DNA of 64,000 bases, from contig NZ_VYGV01000006.1 of the NCBI RefSeq assembly GCF_013387465.1, forward strand, positions 281,638-345,637, written 5' to 3'. Positions 1 through 7,837 of this stretch are shown here, in pieces. The notes under the pieces were generated by a model. That model saw only the letters and a program-made list of their open reading frames with translations, was not told the DNA's origin and ran no database searches. This DNA comes from Hydrogenophaga aromaticivorans. Its GTDB lineage: Bacteria; Pseudomonadota; Gammaproteobacteria; Burkholderiales; Burkholderiaceae_C. A program made the position numbers and the translations under genes. Every line of letters starts with the position of its first letter. Position 1 is the first letter of the stretch.

Positions 1-1
1 G

Positions 2-619
2 GGCGCGATTGCCGACTACGTGGCGGTGGCTGCTGCGCGAAAGGACCTAGGCGTGGCCACGCTTACGGATCTGGTCCGCGTCGCCAAGGCCAACCCGGGC
101 AAGCTGACGTATGGCTCGGCCGGCCTGTCGTCCTTCGGGCATATCGCTGGTGAAATCATTAAGCGCGACGCCGGCATCGATATGCTGCACGTTCCCTTCA
201 AGGGCTCGGCCGACGCGGCGGCAGCGCTGACGGGCGGGCAGATCGACTTCCTGATCGACGGCACCACCGTGCAACTGGCCAAGGGTGCGCGGGCAGTGGC
301 GCTGTTTGCTTTCTCCGACAAGCGCCATCCCGAGCTACCCAACGTGCCCAGCCTGCCCGAGACCGGGCTGCAGGTGAAGCGCCCCACCGGCGCGTCGTGG
401 GGGCTGTTTGCACCCGCCGGCACACCCAAGGCCATTGCCGACAAGCTGGCCAAGGCGCTGGAGCGCGCTCTGGCCGAGCCGGACACACAGGCACGCATGC
501 AGCGCATCAGCGCCTTGCCCGCCTGGGGCTCGCCGGCCGAACTGATGCGCGGGGTGGACAACGACTTCCGCTTCTACGGCGAACTGCTGCCCGCCATCGG
601 CCTGAACGCCGAGGACTGA
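2..619 (+). CDS. Bug-family tripartite tricarboxylate transporter receptor, 3' part
   Basis: The reading frame is open from the first full codon of the window, so the gene begins upstream; the 205 visible codons are the C-terminal two thirds of a Bug (TctC) periplasmic solute receptor. Family hallmarks are visible: a G-S-AG-L-SSFGHIAGE stretch, then HVPFKGSADAAAALTGGQIDF, both matching the ligand-cleft segments seen in the complete paralogue 53 bp downstream. These proteins bind carboxylates in the periplasm for TctAB-type secondary transporters; no TctA or TctB is present here, which is usual for Bug genes. The GTG at 20 is an internal codon, not the start. The ligand cannot be read from the sequence. 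Confidence 0.85.
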   Translation, partial: GAIADYVAVAAARKDLGVATLTDLVRVAKANPGKLTYGSAGLSSFGHIAGEIIKRDAGIDMLHVPFKGSADAAAALTGGQIDFLIDGTTVQLAKGARAVALFAFSDKRHPELPNVPSLPETGLQVKRPTGASWGLFAPAGTPKAIADKLAKALERALAEPDTQARMQRISALPAWGSPAELMRGVDNDFRFYGELLPAIGLNAED

Positions 620-671
620 GAGGCCGAAAGCCTGGCACCGACGTTATCGAACCAAAGAAAGATCCCGAACC

Positions 672-1661
672 ATGAAACTGCTGCAAGTCACTTCCCGCTT
701 CACCCGTCTGGGCATGCTTACGGCCGTGGGCCTGACGGCCGCGCTGGCCGCCGCCGGAGCCCAGGCGCAGGCCGCCTGGCCAGCCCAGCCCATCAAGGTC
801 ATCGTGCCGTACCCGGCCGGTGGCAACGCCGATGCCATCGCCCGGCTCATCAGCAGCAAGGTCGCGGCCGGCCTAGGCCAGAGCCTGGTGATCGAGAACA
901 AGGCCGGCGCCGGTGGCACCATCGGCGCCCAGCAGGCCGCACGAAGTCCCAGCGATGGCTATACCTTCCTGATGACGCCCAATGCCGTGGTCAACCTGAC
1001 CCCCCTGTTGCGCAAGGTGCCCTATGACCCCCTGGAGGACCTGCTGCCGGTCGCCATGATGTCCAGCAGCTACGGTCTGGTAGCCGCACGCAAGGATCTA
1101 CCGGCCAACACCATGGCCGAATTCATTGCGTTGGCGAAGAAGGATCCCGGCAAGCTGAACTTCGGCTCGGTCGGGGCGGGCACGGCCACGCACATCAACG
1201 GCGAGATCGTGCACCTCAAGACCGGCATCCAGCTCACCCATGTGCCGTACAAAGGATCTGCCGAGTCGCTGGCCGACCTGCTGGGCGGGCGCATCGACGT
1301 GATCTACGACCCGGTGGCGCTTGCCCAGATCAAGTCGGGCAACCTCAAGGCGCTGGCCGTGACCAGCCCCGAGCGCCACCCCGAGCTGCCGGCCGTGCCT
1401 ACGCTGCGCGAGCAGAAACTGGACATACCCGGAGGCACCTGGTTCGGCGTTTTTGCGCCGCGTGGCACGCCGCCGGCGATTATTGCCCGCATGGACGCCG
1501 AAGTCGGCAAGGCGGTCAATGCACCGGACGCCCGTGCCCTGATGGCCAAGTTCAGCCAGTACCCGGATTACAAGGGTGCTGAAGCCTTTGGGCGCGGTAT
1601 CCGTGAGGAAACGGCATTCTTCAAGAACCTGATCGCACAGACCGGGCTCAAGATTGACTGA
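672..1661 (+). CDS. Bug-family TTT solute-binding protein
   Basis: A complete 329-residue Bug receptor. The N-terminus is a Sec signal peptide: basic MKLLQVTSRFTR, a hydrophobic stretch rich in Ala and Leu, then AQA-QA as a likely cleavage site near residue 33. The mature part has the conserved IKVIVPYPAGGNADAIAR opening, the loop at 'NKAGAGGTIGAQQ' and the second ligand loop HVPYKGSAESLADLLGGR. Length is normal for the family (about 320-330). It is a tandem paralogue of the truncated gene before it and probably lies in the same transcript. Start ATG is preceded by AAAGA. A strong hairpin follows the stop. The ligand is probably a mono- or dicarboxylate. Confidence 0.9.
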   Translation: MKLLQVTSRFTRLGMLTAVGLTAALAAAGAQAQAAWPAQPIKVIVPYPAGGNADAIARLISSKVAAGLGQSLVIENKAGAGGTIGAQQAARSPSDGYTFLMTPNAVVNLTPLLRKVPYDPLEDLLPVAMMSSSYGLVAARKDLPANTMAEFIALAKKDPGKLNFGSVGAGTATHINGEIVHLKTGIQLTHVPYKGSAESLADLLGGRIDVIYDPVALAQIKSGNLKALAVTSPERHPELPAVPTLREQKLDIPGGTWFGVFAPRGTPPAIIARMDAEVGKAVNAPDARALMAKFSQYPDYKGAEAFGRGIREETAFFKNLIAQTGLKID

Positions 1662-1686
1662 GTCGCTGTCGATGTCAGCGAAGCCG

Positions 1687-1708
1687 CGGCGCCTTCGGGC
1701 GCCGTTTT
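1687..1708 (+). terminator. Rho-independent terminator after the Bug genes
   Basis: Perfect 6-bp stem GGCGCC / GGCGCC (extended by one C-G pair) closed by a TTCG tetraloop and followed by GTTTTG, 26 bp beyond the stop codon of the Bug receptor gene. UUCG-capped GC stems followed by a T-run are classical intrinsic terminators. Confidence 0.8.
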
Positions 1709-1902
1709 GCATGGTGCGCCAGCCTCAGCGCTTTGGCTGGAGTGGCGCAGCCTTCGCCGGGGCGAAACCCAGAAGGTGCTGACGCATTCCACGATTCCGG
1801 TGCTGGTCTATCGGTGACCGGCGGCCCGCCGCTGCCGCGTCTTGCAGACAGGCCAGCCTCGGTTTACTGCAGGCCCCAACCTCAACTTCCCGGGAGCATC
1901 CC

Positions 1903-2064
1903 ATGGCCACATACAAGGTCGGATATTTCGTTGGCAGCCTCGCTTCGACGTCGCTCAACCGCCAGCTCGCCAAGGCGCTGGTGAAGCTCGCTCCGTCCGA
2001 GCTGGTGCTGATCGAGGTTGCGCGTTTGACGCGCGAGCAGCGCAGTTGGGGAGAGCGTTGGTAA
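1903..2064 (+). pseudogene. 5' fragment of an NADPH-dependent FMN reductase (ChrR/azoreductase type)
   Basis: Frame from ATG 1903 to TAA 2062-2064 gives 53 residues. The first 38 or so, starting MATYKVGYFVGSLAS and continuing to LNRQLAKALVKLAPSELVLIE, match the N-terminal flavodoxin-like strand, the FMN phosphate loop (GSLAS-TSLN) and helix of the NADPH-dependent FMN reductase family, whose members are normally about 180 residues. After 'LIEV' the sequence turns into unrelated residues (ARLTREQRSWGERW) and stops, so most of the enzyme is missing, including the usual downstream PLYN-type motif. A deletion or recombination junction near 2015-2025 is the simplest explanation. The remaining 1709-1902 and 2065-2115 hold nothing I recognise. 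Confidence 0.7.
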
Positions 2065-2115
2065 ACAATCGCACCTCGCCGCAGTATGAGCGCAAGGCGA
2101 CGTACAACGCTACTC

Positions 2116-2721
2116 TCAAACGGAGCTGTAGCCGAGACGAATGGCGGTGGTCTTAACGCTCTGGATATTCTCGAGGAGTTCCCCGATGGGGTCCCAATAG
2201 CCGGTCACTAACGCTGTGCGGGCAGACTCGGGCAGGCCAACGCTGAAGCGCTTATCGCCCAAATACAGTTCGCGGTCGCTGATGTCGACGCGAAGCTCCC
2301 GGTGCGGTTCTGCCTGGATGCGCTCAGCGATGTGGTGAATTTCTTCCCTGGACAAAGTCACGCAAACAAGACCGATCATCGTGCTGTTGGTAAAGAAGAT
2401 CTCCGCAAAACTCTCAGCGATGACGGCGCGAAATCCCGCCCGGTGGATGGACTGGGGCGCGTGCTCACGGCTGGAACCACAGCCAAAGTTGGCTCCTGAG
2501 ACGACCATCACAGTTGCGCCGCTGAAGCGCAGATCGTCGAGCGGATGGCCTGCCAAACTGCCATCTTGTAGGTACCGAACATCGCGAAAAAGCGCTTCCC
2601 CAAGTCCTGCGAAAGTGAGACACCGAAGGTATCGGCCGGGAATGATGCGATCGGTGTCTATATCGTCGCCTGAGATGACCACACCGCGGCCCTTGATCAA
2701 ACTGATGGGATCGAGTGCCAT
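2116..2721 (-). CDS. leuD: Isopropylmalate-isomerase-type dehydratase, small subunit
   Basis: A 201-residue LeuD-family swivel domain. It provides the substrate-recognition loop of the heterodimeric [4Fe-4S] dehydratases of the aconitase superfamily. Visible family signatures are DDIDTDRIIPGRYL near the N-terminus and the diagnostic NFGCGSSREHAP segment, then the IAESFAEIFF motif. The ATG has a GGAGG ribosome site lying inside the end of the large-subunit gene, one base upstream of this gene, so the two are translationally coupled. There is no leuB next to it, and catabolic genes surround it, so it could act on another 2-substituted malate (for example citraconate/citramalate) rather than in leucine synthesis. 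Family assignment is firm; substrate is not. Confidence 0.85.
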   Translation of the reverse strand: MALDPISLIKGRGVVISGDDIDTDRIIPGRYLRCLTFAGLGEALFRDVRYLQDGSLAGHPLDDLRFSGATVMVVSGANFGCGSSREHAPQSIHRAGFRAVIAESFAEIFFTNSTMIGLVCVTLSREEIHHIAERIQAEPHRELRVDISDRELYLGDKRFSVGLPESARTALVTGYWDPIGELLENIQSVKTTAIRLGYSSV

Positions 2722-2722
2722 A

Positions 2723-4153
2723 TCAGACCTCCGTTCTATTCTTGATGTTGAAAAACTCTCTCGCGTCGGTCACTGCACCCGTGATCGCCGCCGCAGCAAC
2801 CATCACAGGGCTCATCAGTACCGTTCGACCACTCTGGCTACCTTGCCGGCCAATGAAGTTGCGATTGCTGGTGCTTGCGCAGAGCTGATCACCGACCAGC
2901 TTATCGGGATTCATTCCCAGACACATGGAGCAGCCAGGGTGCCGCCACTCGAATCCCGCCTCTTTGAAGATGCGGTCAATACCCAGCTTTTCGCACTCGC
3001 GTTTTACAAGCTGAGAGCCGGGAACCGCAATTGCATGCACGCTGGGGTGAACCTTATGTCCCACGAGGTATTTTGCGACCTCCGCAAAATCGGACACGCG
3101 TGCGTTGGTGCAAGAGCCAAAGAATGCGACATTCACCGGAGTCCCCGCGATCGGCGCGCCGGGCTTCAGCTTCATGTGTGCAAGTGCCTCCGCCACACTG
3201 GCACGATCAAGTTCGGCACAGCTTTCAATAGTCGGGATTTCTTCGGTGACGGCGATCGCTTGCCCCGGATTGATGCCCCAAGTCACCGTCGGTGGCACGT
3301 CCGCAGCATCCATGACGACCACGTCGTCGTAGTGGCAGCCGGGCTCCGAAGCGACCGCTTTCCACCGCTGCACCGCTGCATCCCAATCGGCCCCTGCGGG
3401 AGCGAACGGCCGCCCGTGGAGATACGCAAAAGTGGTTTCGTCAGGATTGACGTAGCCGCAGCGTGCCCCTCCCTCGATGGTCATGTTGCAGACCGTCATG
3501 CGCTCCTCCATCGACATGCGCTCGAAGAGGTCACCAGCGTACTCATAGGCATAGCCGACGCCGCCCTTGACGCCAAGCTTGCGGATGATGTGCAAGATGA
3601 CGTCCTTGGCGTAAACACCAGGCCCGAGCCGGCCGTTGACCTCGATACGCCGAAGCTTGGGCTTGGTCATGGCCAGCGTCTGGGTTGCAAGGACGTCACG
3701 GACTTGGCTCGTACCGATGCCGAAGGCAATGGCCCCAAATGCGCCATGTGTTGAGGTGTGGCTATCTCCGCAAGCGATCGTGGTGCCGGGCTGGGTGATG
3801 CCCTGTTCCGGCCCGATCATATGAACAATGCCTTGGCGACCGCTATCAAGGTCGAAAAAGACAATGTTGCTTGACGAACAATTGGCGCGTAACTCCTGAA
3901 TCATCTGCTCAGCCAAGGGGTCGGAGAAAGGCCCAACGCGCGTGTCGGTTGGCACGATATGGTCGACCGTGGCGAAGGTGCGCTCGGGCATCAGTACGGG
4001 CAGGTCGAAGTCACGCAGCATGCCAAACGCTTGCGGGGTGGTGACCTCGTGGATAAGGTGACTGTCAATGAAAAGTTGGGCTTGACCGTTTCGCAGGATG
4101 CTTGCGGTATGGCTCTCCCAAATCTTGTCAAACAGGCTTCTAGCTAGTGTCAT
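2723..4153 (-). CDS. leuC: Isopropylmalate-isomerase-type dehydratase, large subunit
   Basis: A 476-residue aconitase-superfamily catalytic subunit. The three iron-sulfur ligands are visible: one Cys in [11 protein letters not shown] and two in [10 protein letters not shown]. The substrate segment [24 protein letters not shown] is also present. I place the start at ATG 4153 ([15 protein letters not shown]), because AAAAGGAAAATCA precedes it and typical LeuC proteins begin with this motif; the longer open frame up to 4264 adds unrelated residues. It forms a two-gene unit with the small subunit. The reaction is dehydration/rehydration isomerisation of 2- and 3-hydroxy diacids; which diacid is not determined by sequence reading alone. 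Confidence 0.87.
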   Translation of the reverse strand: MTLARSLFDKIWESHTASILRNGQAQLFIDSHLIHEVTTPQAFGMLRDFDLPVLMPERTFATVDHIVPTDTRVGPFSDPLAEQMIQELRANCSSSNIVFFDLDSGRQGIVHMIGPEQGITQPGTTIACGDSHTSTHGAFGAIAFGIGTSQVRDVLATQTLAMTKPKLRRIEVNGRLGPGVYAKDVILHIIRKLGVKGGVGYAYEYAGDLFERMSMEERMTVCNMTIEGGARCGYVNPDETTFAYLHGRPFAPAGADWDAAVQRWKAVASEPGCHYDDVVVMDAADVPPTVTWGINPGQAIAVTEEIPTIESCAELDRASVAEALAHMKLKPGAPIAGTPVNVAFFGSCTNARVSDFAEVAKYLVGHKVHPSVHAIAVPGSQLVKRECEKLGIDRIFKEAGFEWRHPGCSMCLGMNPDKLVGDQLCASTSNRNFIGRQGSQSGRTVLMSPVMVAAAAITGAVTDAREFFNIKNRTEV

Positions 4154-4499
4154 ATTGATTTTCCTTTTAAATCCGTCGAAAGAATGGCGAACCGCACTTG
4201 TCCGCTCCCTCAAATGATGTGCAGTCAGGCCACATGACAGCGACATCGGTTTCATCGCCATCACACAGCATCACCTGGTCCTTGCACCGCATCTCCCCTG
4301 TCAGTACATCGACCCAGCAGCGGGCGACATGTCGCAGGTCAACAAGGCGGAACGTGTCAATGACCTTGCTGCACCTGATGTCATGAACCGGCCTTCCAGG
4401 ATCAGCTTGTTTTCTGTGCGGCTTCCTCCGATGGCGGTGAATTGATCCATGCAGCGTTGGGCAGCGATGCGGGTTGAGGGCGACGGCCATCACAGCGGC
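4154..4499. other. No recognised gene between the leuC-type gene and the IS remnant
   Basis: The minus strand here stays open as the continuation of the decayed transposase frame (the frame ends at 4167), but the residues no longer resemble a transposase and I recognise no other family. The region must contain the promoter of the leuC-type gene; its ribosome site lies at about 4158-4168. Nothing else is supported. Confidence 0.4.
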
Positions 4500-4766
4500 T
4501 TGGCGCAGTCGGTCAGAAGCCCTTGCAAGGCGGCTTTTGAAGCCATTCCGCTCCCGGGTGAGTAGGGTCATGTGCGAGGTCACCGCGCGTTTCGGCTCAG
4601 CGTTGGGGGCACGCTTTACTGTGGCCATGGCCGCCAGATCGGCCACCTCCCACTGACGTCGCCAGGTGATCAGGGAGGGTGAGTAAGCGTCCTCGTGGCG
4701 CATCAGCGCATCGATCGAGCCGGACTTGGTGCAGCGTTCGGCAGCTTGAAAAATGCGGCGCTCGTC
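4500..4766 (-). mobile_element. Remnant of an IS3-type transposase orfA
   Basis: The minus-strand frame contains a stretch beginning ERRIFQAAERCTKSGSIDAL and continuing through HEDAYSPSLITWRRQWEVADLAAM. This is the helix-turn-helix of IS3-family OrfA proteins, normally read as '...EADACTxPGExGALLRREGLYSSHLxxWRRQRExG'. A Lys/Arg-rich linker and a leucine-zipper-like LTRERNGFKSRLARASDRLR follow, again as in OrfA. Catalytic OrfB with its DDE triad is absent, the conserved GLYSSHL has decayed to DAYSPSL, and no inverted repeats were identified. The element is therefore a dead fragment between the dehydratase pair and the catabolic operon. Confidence 0.65.
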
Positions 4767-5209
4767 GGCATTGGTGTGCTGAAGACGTCGGTCGCGCGAC
4801 GCCACTTCTGAGTCGTGACCGGAGTTTGCATCCGGTACGGCCAGTCCGGGGGCCTCATCAGCCACCCTTCGGGCCCCTTGCGATGTCCGCGGGTTTTCTG
4901 AATCTTTCACTGCGTGCATCGGAGCATTGGGTTGCTTGTTGATCGTGATTCATAGCTCTTTGCACTCTGTTTTTTCAGGAGGATGTGCAGCAGGTCATAT
5001 GGGCACCGGAGCGGGGATGTGAACTCGTAGCCGTTGTCTGGCAGGTGCTTTTGGAGCTTGCTGGGGCACTCCGTTTTTGCTGGACGCGCAAGATAGTTTG
5101 GGCGCTGGCGGCATGCAGTGCAATCGACTGTTTAAGCGCACCCTGCCCTCTCTATGAATCTCTATGTCAGACACCCCATGGTCCGTGTTCTGCCAAGGCG
5201 CCAACACCC

Positions 5210-5225
5210 TGATTGTGTACAAATA
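5210..5225 (+). promoter_or_regulatory. Candidate GntR operator, copy 1
   Basis: TGATTG-TGTA-CAAATA, a half-perfect dyad around TTGTGTACAA. Aligned with the copy at 5304 it shares TGATTG-N4-CAA and falls about 210 bp before the first gene of the operon, which encodes an FCD-type GntR protein. FadR-subfamily GntR proteins bind short dyads of the TNGTNNNACNA kind. The link is inference. Confidence 0.4.
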
Positions 5226-5250
5226 AAGTAGAAAATTCAACAAACATAGC

Positions 5251-5275
5251 AATAACTAGGGTTAACCCTGTTATT
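5251..5275 (+). promoter_or_regulatory. Palindromic operator candidate upstream of the catabolic operon
   Basis: A 25-bp near-perfect dyad: outer arms AATAAC and GTTATT around the perfect 12-bp palindrome AGGGTTAACCCT, with one unpaired T in the left arm. It lies in the most AT-rich part of the leader, between the two TGATTG dyads and about 145 bp before the cupin gene. It is a plausible regulator-binding site; no regulator is assigned. Confidence 0.4.
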
Positions 5276-5303
5276 TTCGCTGCACTTTTGCCAGAGAATT
5301 TGC

Positions 5304-5319
5304 TGATTGCACACAATCA
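5304..5319 (+). promoter_or_regulatory. Candidate GntR operator, copy 2
   Basis: TGATTG-CACA-CAATCA, a perfect 6-bp inverted repeat with a 4-bp centre. It is the second copy of the motif at 5210, 94 bp downstream (about nine helical turns), and lies 100 bp before the operon's first start codon. No other feature explains the rest of 4942-5418; it holds no convincing gene. Confidence 0.5.
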
Positions 5320-5418
5320 AGCCGTCAGAAGTTTTTTTGTGATTTGCATAACCTGATGTTCACCGCTGACGAAAACCCGCTCATACACGGGTGACATAAA
5401 TTTTTACAGGAGCTTTTG

Positions 5419-5811
5419 ATGATCGATCCAACCCGTTCCCTGCCTTTGACCGAAGGCTTCATCACCGTCAAGGACGATCTTCCCGTGGAGCGACTTGCTG
5501 CCGTGGAGGGTGTCAAACCCAAGGGGGTTGTGGAAGTGCGTCGCGCCATGGTGGGCAAGGAAATCCTGATGCTCCATGTATTCCGTGAAAAAGGCTTGAT
5601 TGATCCCGTGCACAAGCATATGGATCACGAAACCGTGGCCTACCTAATCCGCGGCAAGCTGCGCTTGGTGATCGGCGGCAAAGAGTTCATCGCAGGGCCT
5701 GGCACTTCGTGGATTCACCCGGTGGGCGTGGAGCATTTCAGCGAAGCGCTGGAGGACTGTGAACAGCTGGAGATCAAGTCGCCGCCCACCAAAACCTGGG
5801 TCAGCGAGTAA
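5419..5811 (+). CDS. Cupin-domain protein, first gene of the catabolic operon
   Basis: 130 residues forming one small beta-barrel. Both cupin motifs are visible: HKHMDHE followed by a glycine after the next strand (motif 1, with three potential metal ligands), and a P-V-G-V-E-H motif 2 contributing the last histidine. Start ATG 5419 has CAGGAG seven bases upstream; a TTG just before it also fits the frame but is less likely. Single-domain cupins in catabolic operons are often metal-dependent isomerases, dioxygenases or lyases, or sensors. Position as first gene, 20 bp before the TRAP genes, suggests it acts on the imported substrate, but the reaction is unknown. Confidence 0.8.
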   Translation: MIDPTRSLPLTEGFITVKDDLPVERLAAVEGVKPKGVVEVRRAMVGKEILMLHVFREKGLIDPVHKHMDHETVAYLIRGKLRLVIGGKEFIAGPGTSWIHPVGVEHFSEALEDCEQLEIKSPPTKTWVSE

Positions 5812-5831
5812 TCGCTCGAACGGAGCGCCAC

Positions 5832-6461
5832 ATGAACATGAGCATGCTATTCGTCACCTCGGTATCGCGATTTCTGGCTCGCCTGGGGGGTGCGTTGATC
5901 CTCGTCTGCGCCTTCCTGGTGTCGCTGGATGTTGTCTTCCGCAACCTCTTCAAATTGGCCATCTTCGAGAGCTACGAGCTGACCGGATACGGCATCGCGT
6001 TGGCTACCGCGTTCGGTCTATCTTGGGCGCTGGTCACCAAGGCGCACATCCGCATCGAGGTGCTCTACAACATGCTGGGAGTCAAGCCACGCGCCTACCT
6101 TGACATCTGCGCCCTGGCTGCGCTGTCGGTCATCGCTGCTGCGCTTGTTTACTACGGCGCCCTCGTCGTGTTGGACAACTGGGAACTGGACGCGCACTCC
6201 AACTCTACTCTGCATGTGCCGTTGGTCATTCCGCAAGGCCTGTGGCTACTGGGCTTGGCATGGTTCGCGGTGTGCACTGCCGTGCTCCTGATCGTTGCAT
6301 TGAACGCCGTGGTGCGCGGTCGGCACTTAGAGGTACAGGGAATGTTCGGAATTGCGACCGTATCGGAAGAGGTCGAGGCTTCCATGGACGGGACTGGCGT
6401 GAAGGTAACGCACGGTCCACACATAGCCGGCCACGCATCTGCTGTCCGGACAGGAGCCTGA
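5832..6461 (+). CDS. dctQ: TRAP transporter small membrane subunit (DctQ family)
   Basis: 209 residues with four predicted membrane helices (around residues 8-30, 45-65, 85-105, 130-155) and the DctQ pattern: an N-terminal helix ending in DVVFRNLF, then a helix followed by A-H-I-R-I-E-V. The C-terminal 40 residues are hydrophilic. The large-subunit gene begins one base after the stop, so the two are coupled. With DctM it forms the sodium-dependent permease of a TRAP system that takes a carboxylate from the periplasmic receptor encoded downstream. Confidence 0.88.
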   Translation: MNMSMLFVTSVSRFLARLGGALILVCAFLVSLDVVFRNLFKLAIFESYELTGYGIALATAFGLSWALVTKAHIRIEVLYNMLGVKPRAYLDICALAALSVIAAALVYYGALVVLDNWELDAHSNSTLHVPLVIPQGLWLLGLAWFAVCTAVLLIVALNAVVRGRHLEVQGMFGIATVSEEVEASMDGTGVKVTHGPHIAGHASAVRTGA

Positions 6462-6462
6462 C

Positions 6463-7755
6463 ATGCTGCTTGTTTCTACGATTCTGCTGCTGCTTTTCAT
6501 TGCCAGCAGCCTCTATGTCGGTGCGGCAATTGGCGTGTTGGGTGCTTCGCTTTCAAGTCTCTACTCCTCCCTACCGCTTTTGCGCGGGGTGGGTGAAATG
6601 GCTTGGGGCACCTCGTCCGATTTCACACTGGTCGCCGTTCCAATGTTCATTCTGATGGGCGAGATGCTACTGCGTTCAGGCCTGGCGGAAAAGATGTTTG
6701 ACGCGCTGGATAAGTGGGTGGGCCACATCCCTGGCGGACTCATGCACACCAACATCGCTGCTTCGACGCTGTTTGCTGCAACCTCAGGCTCGAGTGTGGC
6801 CACGGCCGCCACCGTGGGAACGGTGTCGATTCCCAACATGCACAAGCACGGCTACCGTCCCGCCTTGTTTCTGGGCTCCATCGCCGCTGGCGGCACGCTC
6901 GGCATCCTGATTCCGCCCAGCATCAATATGGTGCTGTATGGCGCTCTGTCCGAAACGTCGGTGTCGGACTTGTACTTGGCTGGCTTCATTCCTGGGTTGT
7001 TGATGGCAGTGCTGTTTTCTGCACTCGTCTTGGTGGTCTGCCTGGTCAACGACAAGCTTGCCCCGCGCAAGCCACGCGCGTCCTGGGGTGAGCGGTTCCG
7101 CGCACTGTGGTCGCTCGGCCCACCGCTCTACCTGTTCATGCTGGTGGTGGGTTCTATCTATCTGGGATGGGCCACACCCACGGAGGCATCCGCGCTCGGC
7201 GTGGTCGGTACGTTTCTGTATGTGGTGACCACTGGCAAGTTCAGCTGGGACCGACTGTGGACGGCGCTGGAGGGCACGGTGCGCACCACCTCCATGGTCA
7301 TGCTCATCGTGATCAGCGCGTACTTCCTGAACTTCGTGATGTCCACCATCGGGCTGACCGATATCGCCGTCCAGGCAGTGGGCTCACTGACCTGGGATCC
7401 CGTCTACGTCATGCTGGCCATCATCGCGGTATATCTGCTGCTGGGCTGCTTTGTTGAGACGCTCACCTTGATGGTCGCCACGACTCCCATCATCGTTCCG
7501 ATCGTTGTCGCGTTGGGCTACGACCCGGTCTGGTTTGGTGTGGTCTTCGTGATCCTGATCGAACTGGCCCTCATCACTCCGCCCATCGGCATGAACCTGT
7601 TCGTGGTGCAGTCCGTGCGCACCAGCGGCGCGTTTCGCGACGTGGCGCTTGGCTCACTGCCATTCGCCGCTGTGATGCTGTGCGTCATCTTCCTGCTGTT
7701 GGCGTTCCCCGAAGTCGCCACCTGGCTGCCGACAACCTACAACGCCTTCAAATAG
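6463..7755 (+). CDS. dctM: TRAP transporter large permease subunit (DctM family)
   Basis: 430 residues, length typical of DctM, almost entirely hydrophobic with about twelve membrane segments. Conserved features include the 'VPMFILMGEMLLRSGLAEK' region near residue 65, a small-residue run AATSGSSVATAATVG around residue 105 and the 'GTLGILIPPSINMVLYGAL' loop, all hallmarks of the sodium/substrate-binding hairpins in this family. It is directly downstream of dctQ and 82 bp before the receptor gene start. It catalyses the transport step driven by sodium; specificity resides in the receptor. Confidence 0.92.
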   Translation: MLLVSTILLLLFIASSLYVGAAIGVLGASLSSLYSSLPLLRGVGEMAWGTSSDFTLVAVPMFILMGEMLLRSGLAEKMFDALDKWVGHIPGGLMHTNIAASTLFAATSGSSVATAATVGTVSIPNMHKHGYRPALFLGSIAAGGTLGILIPPSINMVLYGALSETSVSDLYLAGFIPGLLMAVLFSALVLVVCLVNDKLAPRKPRASWGERFRALWSLGPPLYLFMLVVGSIYLGWATPTEASALGVVGTFLYVVTTGKFSWDRLWTALEGTVRTTSMVMLIVISAYFLNFVMSTIGLTDIAVQAVGSLTWDPVYVMLAIIAVYLLLGCFVETLTLMVATTPIIVPIVVALGYDPVWFGVVFVILIELALITPPIGMNLFVVQSVRTSGAFRDVALGSLPFAAVMLCVIFLLLAFPEVATWLPTTYNAFK

Positions 7756-7837
7756 TCGTAACCCGCGTCGCAGGCACAGGCTGCGGCGCACTGCACTTTT
7801 GCTTTCGGATTTCCCCAACCCTCCAGAGGAGACAACC

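Noticed and set aside
4985..5212. 75-residue plus-strand open frame in the operon leader
   Set aside because: No family resemblance or convincing ribosome site; the region is better explained as a regulatory leader.
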